DNA from: Desulfatirhabdium butyrativorans
GTDB taxonomy: Bacteria; Desulfobacterota; Desulfobacteria; Desulfobacterales; JAIFKL01
Assembly: GCA_022736535.1 (NCBI GenBank)
Contig: DZCT01000017.1
Coordinates: forward strand, 1-9,537
Reading direction: 5' to 3'
DNA: 9,537 nucleotides
Positions 1 through 6,903 of this stretch are shown piece by piece; positions within the stretch are counted from its first letter, which is position 1, and each line of letters starts with the position of its first letter. The notes beneath the pieces were generated by a model that was given only the letters and a program-made list of their open reading frames with translations, made no database searches and had not been told where the DNA came from. A program made the position numbers and the translations under genes.

Positions 1-1440
1 ATAACGCAGTCCCGCCGTGAACGTGAGCTGTTCATTTGCTTCAAATTCATCCTGCACGGTCAGGCTGTTGACGAAACGATTTTTGCCTTCCAATATCTGC
101 TCGGAATTTAAGGCATTTTCACGGCGCACATCCTCAAGCGCGGAGCGGGCAAAAGCCCATTCCAGCAGCATCCGATGCCGGTCCCATCCTTTCCACAGAA
201 AACTGACGCTGCCCTGAAACAGGCTTTCGTCATAGTTGAACTGGTAAATATCAGGCGTTTCAGATGTATCCGCATGTTGCAGGTCTTGTTCAAATTTCTG
301 CTGCTGCCATCCCAATTTCGCATCTGCCTGAAGAGACGGAGAAATCTCAAACTTTTGTCCGGCGTTCATTCCCCAGAGCCGGGTTTTGTGAAAATTTTCC
401 TGACGGTTTTCAAAAATATATCCCTGAAAAGAAAAATTTCTGTAACTCAGTCCGAACAGACCTGAGCGGTAATCCCGCTTATCATCTGCGGAAGCATCGG
501 CATCAGAATTTTCGGATACATTTTTATCCGGTATCCGGTCAGGCGGCGTGGCGGAGATGAGGGGACCGTCGGCGGTATCTGTAGCGGTGTTTTCCGCATC
601 CATGCTGCTGTCCGCTCCCGTAGCGGGTCCTAATATCTCATGCTGATTGTCATCGCCGGAAAGAATCCCGCTCTGCGCGAGCGAAAATGTCCCCGCTCCG
701 CCGCTGACGCCCGCACCGTCCGATGTCATAGCGGAGACGTTTATGCTCAGACGCAGATCACTTTCCGGGAATTTTCCGGAAGCCACTGCGCCGCCTTTGT
801 ATGTGTCTCCGCTTTCAACCGCGCCGAAAACCCGTGATGCAGGGGCAACCCCCTGCGGTTGCCCTTTTCGGGTGATAATGTTCATCACGCCGGTGTAGGC
901 AAATTCGCCGTGAATCGCAGACCCGGGACCCCGCATGATTTCAATGCGCTCCACCTGATCAATCGGCATGTTGGGAACCGGATCAATGCCGAAAGCAGTG
1001 GTCAGCGCCGTTCCGTCCAACAATACTTTGACATGACCCGAAGCAAAGATTTTCGGAATCCCCCTCACAACGGTCTTTCCGATTTTGTCAGAAGTGAGAG
1101 AAAGATGAACCCCCGGAACGAGCATCATCGCCTCGCTGACGCTCCGTATGCCTCGCGCCTGAAGCTCGTCGCCGTAAAGCACCGTCACAATGCCGGGAAC
1201 AAAATCGGCGTTCAGTCGGGTTTTGGTAGCAATTTCAGTGTGTTTTTCAAGCACTTTCAAGAGCCTGAGCTGCTCTTCCTGCTCCTCCGAGTCATTGTTC
1301 TGCGCTTCGGCGGTGTTCATGCTTTCGTGATTCAGGTTTTGTCCCTCGTCAGCGATGCTGAGGACGCGGGTCGGCATTGTCGCCAGAACCAGTGCTGTCA
1401 GCATCCAGAAAGAAATTTTCAGTTTATGTTTTGCGTTCAT
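1..1440 (-). CDS. TonB-dependent outer-membrane receptor, N-terminal part (runs off left edge)
   Basis: The frame is open for 480 codons from the ATG at 1440-1438 to the window edge, so the C-terminal barrel is missing only because the window ends. Residues 1-29 form a signal peptide (MNAKHKLK, then a hydrophobic stretch to VLS). Residues about 55-195 are a plug domain, with GDELQARGIRSVSEAM, MLVPGV, VERIEIMRGPGSAIHGEFAY and GVMNIITRKG being typical plug signatures. The barrel begins at about 200. Residues 240-322 are Gly/Ala/Asp-rich and probably form an extracellular loop. By family, such receptors import siderophores, cobalamin or other scarce ligands using TonB energy; the ligand cannot be told here. 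The start is supported by AGGTGA just upstream and by the signal peptide. The first 101 codons are duplicated at 6238-6541. The gene diverges from the cassette beginning at 1872. Confidence 0.93.
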   Translation of the reverse strand, partial: MNAKHKLKISFWMLTALVLATMPTRVLSIADEGQNLNHESMNTAEAQNNDSEEQEEQLRLLKVLEKHTEIATKTRLNADFVPGIVTVLYGDELQARGIRSVSEAMMLVPGVHLSLTSDKIGKTVVRGIPKIFASGHVKVLLDGTALTTAFGIDPVPNMPIDQVERIEIMRGPGSAIHGEFAYTGVMNIITRKGQPQGVAPASRVFGAVESGDTYKGGAVASGKFPESDLRLSINVSAMTSDGAGVSGGAGTFSLAQSGILSGDDNQHEILGPATGADSSMDAENTATDTADGPLISATPPDRIPDKNVSENSDADASADDKRDYRSGLFGLSYRNFSFQGYIFENRQENFHKTRLWGMNAGQKFEISPSLQADAKLGWQQQKFEQDLQHADTSETPDIYQFNYDESLFQGSVSFLWKGWDRHRMLLEWAFARSALEDVRRENALNSEQILEGKNRFVNSLTVQDEFEANEQLTFTAGLRY

Positions 1441-1813
1441 AATCACCTGATGAGAGAGCAGGGTTTTCCCCAAGCCGGTAAAAGCAGGCAGAACCGTCCC
1501 CGTGCTGCTTTTTGTGCTGATACTCCCCTTTTTCATGGTATTTGTCAAAGGTTTCTGCGTGAAATTTGCGGAAAAAACGTGTAAAAAACGGAAAACTGAT
1601 GTGTGTGGCATAAGATTTGCTGCTTTTATCAAAACGATCAAAACACATAAAAGTGCGTAAAAAAAGGAACACAAAAATACAAAAAATACAAAAAAAACAC
1701 GAAAGGATAGCATCTGCCGTTCCTATCCGCATCGGGGATGTTATCAAAAAAAATCCGCAAAAACAACTTTCTGTTTACAAATTCTGTAATAATTGCTAAA
1801 TAACATAAAATTT
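1137..1813. repeat. Direct repeat copy A: receptor 5' end plus upstream DNA, left border of the cassette
   Basis: Bases 1137-1802 align to 6238-6903 at a constant offset of 5101. I read the two line by line and found one difference, T at 1782 versus C at 6883. After ATA at 1800-1802 the match resumes, with ACATAAAATTT at 1803-1813 equal to 7027-7037 once 120 bp plus a repeated ATA are skipped in the other copy. This copy is the functional one: it holds the start codon, signal peptide and upstream region of the complete receptor gene. AT-rich cassette-specific DNA begins at about 1814. Confidence 0.97.
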
Positions 1814-1839
1814 GATAAATGGAAATGTAACTGTAGATT
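1812..1839 (+). promoter_or_regulatory. Candidate sigma70-type promoter for the cassette operon
   Basis: TTGATA at 1812-1817 (5 of 6 to the -35 consensus) is followed after 16 bp by TAGATT at 1834-1839 (4 of 6 to the -10 consensus). It would start transcription near 1846 and give a leader of about 26 nt before the ATG at 1872. The -35 box straddles the repeat/cassette junction: its first bases come from the duplicated receptor DNA and the rest from the cassette. In AT-rich DNA such matches are common, so this remains a candidate only. Confidence 0.3.
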
Positions 1840-1855
1840 CTGTTATTAAAAAAAT

Positions 1856-1861
1856 AAGGAG
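1856..1861 (+). promoter_or_regulatory. Ribosome binding site that sets the start of the first cassette gene
   Basis: AAGGAG lies 10 nt before the ATG at 1872. An in-frame TTG at 1812 would lengthen the protein by 20 residues but has no comparable site and would begin inside duplicated receptor DNA, so the ATG at 1872 is preferred. Confidence 0.75.
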
Positions 1862-1871
1862 ATTACTGTAT

Positions 1872-2537
1872 ATGGATAAAAATATTCAAGATGCACTTGA
1901 CTTGATTAGAAATGAAATTAAACTGAAGACAGAGATGATGGGAGGTGTTGAAATAGATAACCTGAAAGAAAAAAAGGAAAAGATAGGTAAATTAGAAAAA
2001 ATAATTAACTATTGTTATGAAATAGGAAATCAGAATCTTGCAACTGAGCCACAACGTGAAAAAGCTCGATTGGAAAACGAGGTTAAGGAGCATTTACAAG
2101 CTCAAGATGATTTGAAGAATATGTATGACAGATTAAAAACTATGACAAAAAAATTGGAAGAAAACTTAAAATCAAAACCGCAAACTAAGCCATTTACAAG
2201 AACAAGAGCTAAGAAAGGTGAGATTACACGGGATGAAGAATATTCTTATTATATTTTGAATGTGTTAATCGAGATGGGCGGATCAGGTAAGCCCAAATAT
2301 GTAGTGGAAAAAATAGGGGAAAAAATGAGAAATATTTTAACAGAAAAAGATAGGGAAAAATTACGGACAGGGACGGATTTGAGATGGGAAAACAGAGTAA
2401 AATGGGTAAGAAATAGCCTCAAAGAATCAGGCTATTTAAGGGAAGACAGCCCCCACGGATTATGGGAGATATCAGAATCCGGCAGAAAATATTATGAAAA
2501 ATTGAAAAACGATGAGGAAGATAATGAGCAGCAATGA
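1872..2537 (+). CDS. Coiled-coil protein with C-terminal Mrr_N-like winged-helix domain
   Basis: The product has 221 residues, is strongly charged and has no signal peptide or membrane segment. Residues about 1-105 are Lys/Glu-rich helices likely to form a coiled coil (for example LEKIINYCYEIG and LENEVKEHLQAQDDLKNMYD). Residues about 120-212 resemble the winged-helix domain found at the N-terminus of Mrr-type restriction enzymes (Mrr_N). YYILNVLIEMGGSGKPKYVV is followed by WENRVKWVRNSLKESGYL and GLWEISESGRKYYE, the usual RxENRVxWxRxxLKxxGxL then GxWxIxxxGR pattern. No Mrr nuclease domain follows, so I infer DNA binding, as recognition subunit or operon regulator, rather than cutting. It is the first gene of the cassette, and its end overlaps the next gene by 14 nt, which suggests translational coupling. 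The domain call rests on motif memory, not a profile search. Confidence 0.8.
   Translation: MDKNIQDALDLIRNEIKLKTEMMGGVEIDNLKEKKEKIGKLEKIINYCYEIGNQNLATEPQREKARLENEVKEHLQAQDDLKNMYDRLKTMTKKLEENLKSKPQTKPFTRTRAKKGEITRDEEYSYYILNVLIEMGGSGKPKYVVEKIGEKMRNILTEKDREKLRTGTDLRWENRVKWVRNSLKESGYLREDSPHGLWEISESGRKYYEKLKNDEEDNEQQ
2514..2519 (+). promoter_or_regulatory. Ribosome binding site inside the end of the first cassette gene
   Basis: GAGGAA sits just before the ATG at 2524 and within the last codons of the winged-helix gene. It favours the ATG at 2524 over the in-frame ATG at 2512, which overlaps this site and has no good site of its own. Confidence 0.55.
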
Positions 2538-2703
2538 TGAATTAGACAAAATACTGCAAAATATTTGTGAGGAAGAATACGTTTCCTTTGATTTATTGCA
2601 ATCTTTGCTTAAAATTGAAAAAGAGTATCAAAATAAAGAAAAAAGATTTGGTATTTTTGAAAAGATTAAAGACCAAATAGAGAAAGAATTAGATAGGAAA
2701 TAA
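2524..2703 (+). CDS. Small acidic helical protein associated with the DndD-like gene
   Basis: The product has 59 residues (from 2512 it would have 63). It is Glu/Lys-rich and apparently all helical: MSSNDELDKILQNICEEEY, then FDLLQSLLKIEKEY and a charged tail ending in KDQIEKELDRK. There is no cysteine pair, signal peptide or membrane segment. It overlaps the upstream gene by 14 nt and ends one base before the ATG of the DndD-like gene, so it is translationally embedded in the operon and is very likely real. From memory, small unnamed proteins are annotated beside dndD in some DNA-modification clusters, and this may be one of them. A role as adaptor or ATPase regulator is only inferred from position. 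Confidence 0.78.
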   Translation: MSSNDELDKILQNICEEEYVSFDLLQSLLKIEKEYQNKEKRFGIFEKIKDQIEKELDRK

Positions 2704-2704
2704 A

Positions 2705-4684
2705 ATGATATTAAATAAGATAGTTATTGAAGGTTTTAAACCATTTCAGGATCGGATAGAAATTGATGTTTCTAATCCGAATCATGATGAAAAAAACATT
2801 GTTCTTATCGGCGCAATGAACGGGGTTGGAAAAACCTCGCTTTTAGAGGCAGTAAATCTTTGTCTGTATGGTGCAAAAAACAATATTATTTTTAACTGGT
2901 TTAATAAAAACAATAAGTTAGAAAATAAATATTATATTTATGTTTCATTATCATTTCATGATAACGAAGATACCGTTGAAGTTATACGAACCTATTCGAT
3001 TCCAAGCCCTCTTGCCAAACCGAAAATTAACGATATAAAATCCACTTTGACAGTAAAATATAATGATGAAATTTTTGAAAACCCAGATCGGGCAGAGGAT
3101 TTTCTGACATTGAAAATTCCTAAAAATATTTCACAGTTCTTCTTTTTTGACGGCGAAAAAATACAAGAAATCGTTGATGCCGGATTTTCAAAAGATGATA
3201 TACGGGAATCAGTTGAGGCGTTATTAGGAATAGAACTGCTTAACAAACTTTACCAAGATTTGAGGCAGGTCATTGCAATTGAACGAAAGAACTATCCGAA
3301 TACTGATGCAAGCATACCGAATAGGGAAAAAGAGATAGAAGATTTAAAAAATGAATTAGAGACCGCAATAGCTGATGTACAAGACTTGGAAAAAGATATT
3401 AAGGAAAATGAGGAAGAAAAAGAACAGTTAACGAAGGCGTTTGAGGATCGTTTTGGAAAATTTCCTGATATAATTGAAGATAAGAAAGAACTTGAAATAG
3501 AGAAACGGAATTTAAAGAAGGAAAACGATAAACTTGATGACTCTATAAATATTTTTTGCAAAGAAAGCTTATCGCTTGTTTTATTGACTAATTTTTTACC
3601 TGAGTTGAAAAATCAGATAAAAAAGGAAAGAACTTTCAAAAATGACCGTAGAGTTTTTGAAGAAAAGAATGAACTGGTGAATAAAATCATTGAAAATTTA
3701 TTTGGAAAAGAATGTATTATTTGCAAGCGTCCGGTTCAATTTGATCGTGAGAAGCTTTTTCAGGAAATCAGCAGCAGAATATTTAAACAATCTCCGGAAC
3801 AAATAGATGTTATATTGGATATTTCCGAGAAAGAGGAAGCCAGCATTTTAAACCTCAAAATGGAAGAAAATTATCGAAAAATACTTGATTTTAAAAATAT
3901 GCTGAATCAAAAGGAGGATATTACAAACAGGCTTCAGGATATTGAGAAAAAACTTCGTGCATTGGAATTGGAAAAGGAAGATGAGACAAATTTTCAAGAA
4001 ATTCACAACAAAATCTTAGAAAAAGAAAATTTTATTGGGCGACGTAAAGCTGAATGGTCTGATTTGAGAGAAAAAAAATCTAAATTTGAGGACGACATCG
4101 TTATTAAAGAACGAGACTTGAATAAAGTTTATGAAAACCATGAGAAAAAGAAAGAGGCTAACCGCTTAGTAGAGTACAGCGGAAAACTCAATCGTGTTAT
4201 TGAGAAATATGTCGAAATATATCGAACAAATAAGATTAAAGAATTAGAAAAAAATCTATTTGATATTTTTAAAGCAATATTTGCCAAAAGGATTCAGGAG
4301 ATAAAGATTAACGAAAAAACATTAGACATTACATTAAAAGAGGATGAGAATAAATCCATTAATTATAGAGAATTCAGCGCCGGTGAAAAGGAAATTTTTG
4401 CCATTTCATTTTTATGGGCTTTATCGAAAACAAGTAATTTAGAATTGCCTATCATAATAGACACCCCTTTAGCCCGCTTAGACCATGATTACAGGCAAAA
4501 TCTGATTCGGCACTATTTTCCTTTTGCTTCCAAACAAGTTATTATTCTATCACAGAATGAAGAAATTGTACCGGACAGTGAATTTCATAAGACGCTGAAA
4601 CCATCTCTATATATGGAAAAAACTTTAATATATGATTACTCAGATAATAAAACAACGATTCGTGATGGGTATTTTGTTGACTAA
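2705..4684 (+). CDS. dndD: DndD-like SMC/Rad50-type ATPase
   Basis: The product has 659 residues, about the usual DndD length. The head is split in the SMC/Rad50 way. The N-terminal half has Walker A GAMNGVGKTS (36-45) and Q-loop QFFFFDGEKIQ (144-154). Two long charged coiled-coil arms (about 205-330 and 380-500) flank a CIIC zinc-hook motif (337-340). The C-terminal half has the signature REFSAGEKEIFAISFLWAL (556-573) and Walker B/D-loop IDTPLARLDHDYRQ (585-598), followed by YFPFASKQVIILSQNEEI. The IDTPLxRLD and YFPFAS..V.LS..EEI strings are characteristic of DndD rather than of Rad50 itself. DndD acts with DndC and DndE in DNA phosphorothioation, probably by opening or nicking DNA with ATP. 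No dndC lies in this cassette, so the activity may differ here. AGGA at 2695-2698 precedes the ATG, one base after the previous stop codon. Confidence 0.92.
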   Translation: MILNKIVIEGFKPFQDRIEIDVSNPNHDEKNIVLIGAMNGVGKTSLLEAVNLCLYGAKNNIIFNWFNKNNKLENKYYIYVSLSFHDNEDTVEVIRTYSIPSPLAKPKINDIKSTLTVKYNDEIFENPDRAEDFLTLKIPKNISQFFFFDGEKIQEIVDAGFSKDDIRESVEALLGIELLNKLYQDLRQVIAIERKNYPNTDASIPNREKEIEDLKNELETAIADVQDLEKDIKENEEEKEQLTKAFEDRFGKFPDIIEDKKELEIEKRNLKKENDKLDDSINIFCKESLSLVLLTNFLPELKNQIKKERTFKNDRRVFEEKNELVNKIIENLFGKECIICKRPVQFDREKLFQEISSRIFKQSPEQIDVILDISEKEEASILNLKMEENYRKILDFKNMLNQKEDITNRLQDIEKKLRALELEKEDETNFQEIHNKILEKENFIGRRKAEWSDLREKKSKFEDDIVIKERDLNKVYENHEKKKEANRLVEYSGKLNRVIEKYVEIYRTNKIKELEKNLFDIFKAIFAKRIQEIKINEKTLDITLKEDENKSINYREFSAGEKEIFAISFLWALSKTSNLELPIIIDTPLARLDHDYRQNLIRHYFPFASKQVIILSQNEEIVPDSEFHKTLKPSLYMEKTLIYDYSDNKTTIRDGYFVD

Positions 4685-4710
4685 ATAATCCATTTCAAAA
4701 GGGGAGTAAT

Positions 4711-6237
4711 ATGTCTTTAGTCGGTGACAGAAAAATCTATACCTCAGAAAAAGGAGAAAAACTACTTGAAAAAATAAGAGATTTCACCAGACTGGATTTT
4801 TCTGTAATTGCTAAAATTGCAATCAGTTTTGCCCTATTGGAATACAAGAAGATTGAACAGGCAGAATATGATAATAATGGAAAAAATTTGAGAGGAATTA
4901 ATATATTCGGTGAAGATGATGTGCTGTTTCATTCGATTCTTTCTCTTATAAATGGGCGCAATTTGGAATCATCAGAATTTTTCGGACCAAAATCATTGAG
5001 TAAAACTTACCTTGAAAAAGGGCTTGAACTTCTGGAATCTGCAATGGAGCAATCCAATGATGACAAACTGATTTTTTTCGATAAATTGGTATCTAAAGTA
5101 ACGATCTCTGAGGATTTTGAGGCAAACATAAAAAGCGATGAACTGAAAATTAAGATAGGTAAGGATTCAGAAAATCAGGAAGATGTTTATTTAGAGTTGA
5201 ATAATGCGGAAACACATCCCAATCCGCATTTAGCAGTTATAGGAAAATCCGGTGTGGGAAAGACTCAGTTTTTATTTCACCTGCTTTCCGAAATTCGCTC
5301 CGTTTCCAACCATAGGGTAAATATCATTTTTTTGGATTATAAAGGCGATGTTGCTTCAAATGGCATTTTTACAAGCAAAGGGAAGTTTAAAGTTTTTTCT
5401 TTACCTGAAGATATGTTGCCATTAAATCCGTTTCAGCTTGACTCATATAGCAGCAAGGAGATAAGGATGTCTGCCCGCCAGAAAACAAAATCCTTCTCCT
5501 CAATATCACGGCAAGGATTCGGAGATGTCCAGCAACATACGTTGACTGAATTGATTGTAAGTTCTTATGATAAAAGAAAAACATCCGAAAAGAAATTTCC
5601 TGATTTCAAAGAATTATTTGAAATCACCAAGAGGCATTACGAGGAAAAGAATAAAGCTCCGGACACCCTATATACAATTATTAAAGATTTAAGCGAATAC
5701 GACTTGTTTTGGAATCATCAGGCTGACATAATTCCTTTTAGCTCAATATTGAAAGAATCTTTTATCGTTGATTTAAGCAAACTTCTCGCACTGAAAGAAT
5801 TGGCAGCTTACCTGATTATTGAAAGCATTTATAATGAAATGTCACTGTTGTCAGATTCAACAGTTAATGGAAATTATCGTGAAATACGAACAATTCTTGT
5901 AATTGACGAAGCCCACCATTATCTGAGCCAAGGAAATGTTTTCCTTGAAAAATTAATCAGAGAAGGACGCTCAAAAGGTGTCGCCGTATTTTTAGCATCC
6001 CAATCTCCTAAAGACTTTGTTAATGCGAAACTTGACTTGAAAGAACAAATTGAATTTTCTTTTATTTTTCAAAACAATAACTTAGATGTTAATAGTGTAA
6101 AATCTTTACTGGGAATCAATAAAAAAGAAGCACAAGAAATTACGACCAATATCTCCCGTTTCAAGCCATTTCAATGTATTACCAAAGATAAATATGGATT
6201 CAGAATAGTTGAGACTATTAAGTTTTATGAGACATAA
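4711..6237 (+). CDS. DndE-like domain fused to a HerA/FtsK-type ATPase
   Basis: The product has 508 residues. Residues about 1-112 look like DndE: KLLEKIRDFTRLDFSVIAKIAISFAL, then GINIFGEDDVLFHSILSLI, then YLEKGLELLES correspond to the DndE order of a Leu-rich helix pair, an 'xLxGExDxLFxxLL' stretch and a terminal 'LxxGLxLL' helix. Residues about 165-508 form a RecA-fold motor with Walker A GKSGVGKTQ (178-186), IIFLDYKGD (205-213), Walker B ILVIDEAHHYL (395-405), and LIREGRSKGVAVFLASQSP (415-433), the HerA/VirB4-like sensor region. Canonical DndE is only about 110-130 residues and binds nicked DNA as an oligomer. Fusion to a pumping or translocating motor resembles DndE variants with a helicase-type domain that I recall from some dnd clusters. 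AAGGGGAG at 4699-4706 precedes the ATG, 26 nt after the dndD stop codon. The repeat junction follows the TAA at once, leaving no terminator. Confidence 0.88.
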   Translation: MSLVGDRKIYTSEKGEKLLEKIRDFTRLDFSVIAKIAISFALLEYKKIEQAEYDNNGKNLRGINIFGEDDVLFHSILSLINGRNLESSEFFGPKSLSKTYLEKGLELLESAMEQSNDDKLIFFDKLVSKVTISEDFEANIKSDELKIKIGKDSENQEDVYLELNNAETHPNPHLAVIGKSGVGKTQFLFHLLSEIRSVSNHRVNIIFLDYKGDVASNGIFTSKGKFKVFSLPEDMLPLNPFQLDSYSSKEIRMSARQKTKSFSSISRQGFGDVQQHTLTELIVSSYDKRKTSEKKFPDFKELFEITKRHYEEKNKAPDTLYTIIKDLSEYDLFWNHQADIIPFSSILKESFIVDLSKLLALKELAAYLIIESIYNEMSLLSDSTVNGNYREIRTILVIDEAHHYLSQGNVFLEKLIREGRSKGVAVFLASQSPKDFVNAKLDLKEQIEFSFIFQNNNLDVNSVKSLLGINKKEAQEITTNISRFKPFQCITKDKYGFRIVETIKFYET

Positions 6238-6541
6238 TGACGCTCCGTATGCCTCGCGCCTGAAGCTCGTCGCCGTAAAGCACCGTCACAATGCCGGGAA
6301 CAAAATCGGCGTTCAGTCGGGTTTTGGTAGCAATTTCAGTGTGTTTTTCAAGCACTTTCAAGAGCCTGAGCTGCTCTTCCTGCTCCTCCGAGTCATTGTT
6401 CTGCGCTTCGGCGGTGTTCATGCTTTCGTGATTCAGGTTTTGTCCCTCGTCAGCGATGCTGAGGACGCGGGTCGGCATTGTCGCCAGAACCAGTGCTGTC
6501 AGCATCCAGAAAGAAATTTTCAGTTTATGTTTTGCGTTCAT
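6218..6541 (-). pseudogene. 5' fragment of the TonB-dependent receptor gene (duplicate)
   Basis: From the ATG at 6541-6539 it encodes the same first 101 residues as the receptor at 1440-1138, covering the signal peptide and the start of the plug as far as GIRSV. It then crosses the junction at 6238 and ends after six foreign codons (IMSHKT) in the antisense of the preceding ATPase gene. The 107-residue product lacks most of the plug and the whole barrel, so it cannot be a working receptor. The upstream region is copied with it, so it may still be transcribed, running antisense into the 3' end of the DndE-ATPase gene. Confidence 0.92.
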
Positions 6542-6903
6542 AATCACCTGATGAGAGAGCAGGGTTTTCCCCAAGCCGGTAAAAGCAGGCAGAACCGTCC
6601 CCGTGCTGCTTTTTGTGCTGATACTCCCCTTTTTCATGGTATTTGTCAAAGGTTTCTGCGTGAAATTTGCGGAAAAAACGTGTAAAAAACGGAAAACTGA
6701 TGTGTGTGGCATAAGATTTGCTGCTTTTATCAAAACGATCAAAACACATAAAAGTGCGTAAAAAAAGGAACACAAAAATACAAAAAATACAAAAAAAACA
6801 CGAAAGGATAGCATCTGCCGTTCCTATCCGCATCGGGGATGTTATCAAAAAAAATCCGCAAAAACAACTTTCTGTTTACAAACTCTGTAATAATTGCTAA
6901 ATA

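Larger units (their letters stand above)
1441..1871. other. Divergent intergenic region between receptor and cassette
   Basis: I see no convincing gene here. Reading leftward toward the receptor there is AGGTGA at 1448-1443 as ribosome binding site and a possible promoter with TTGACA at 1548-1543, but its -10 partner (GAGTAT, 17 bp on) is poor. Around 1659-1697 four A-runs of 5-8 bases lie about 9-13 bp apart, which could bend DNA. Bases up to 1813 are duplicated on the far side of the cassette; 1814-1871 is unique and leads into the first cassette gene. I could not match a cobalamin or other known riboswitch to the leader. Confidence 0.6.

Noticed and set aside
1441..1560. A riboswitch (cobalamin or cyclic-di-GMP) in the receptor leader
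   Set aside because: I looked for the conserved boxes and could not align them. A covariance-model search would be decisive.
859..1584. A 241-codon plus-strand open frame opposite the receptor, also partly at 6209-6685
   Set aside because: It is antisense to the receptor coding sequence and its translation has no recognisable domain. The receptor frame has clear plug motifs.
1424..1747. A 107-codon minus-strand frame upstream of the receptor, repeated at 6525-6848
   Set aside because: It is Phe/Cys/Lys-rich from A/T tracts, has no domain, and overlaps the receptor start in another frame. Its presence at both ends follows from the duplication.
1617..1799. A 60-codon plus-strand frame, repeated at 6718-6900
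   Set aside because: It is lysine-rich because it reads the A-tracts. It has no clear ribosome site and ends at the repeat boundary.
1812..1871. A TTG-started N-terminal extension of the winged-helix protein by 20 residues
   Set aside because: It begins in duplicated receptor DNA, lacks a good ribosome site and bypasses the AAGGAG before the ATG at 1872.
6542..6814. In-frame upstream extension of the receptor reading frame (91 codons)
   Set aside because: The signal peptide and the AGGTGA site both place the start at MNAKHK. The extension is T-rich and unlike a secreted-protein N-terminus.
6238..6903. Reading the duplicated blocks as insertion-sequence ends or a transposon target duplication
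   Set aside because: The blocks are receptor coding and upstream DNA and carry no transposase or terminal inverted repeats. Known target duplications are far shorter than 666 bp.
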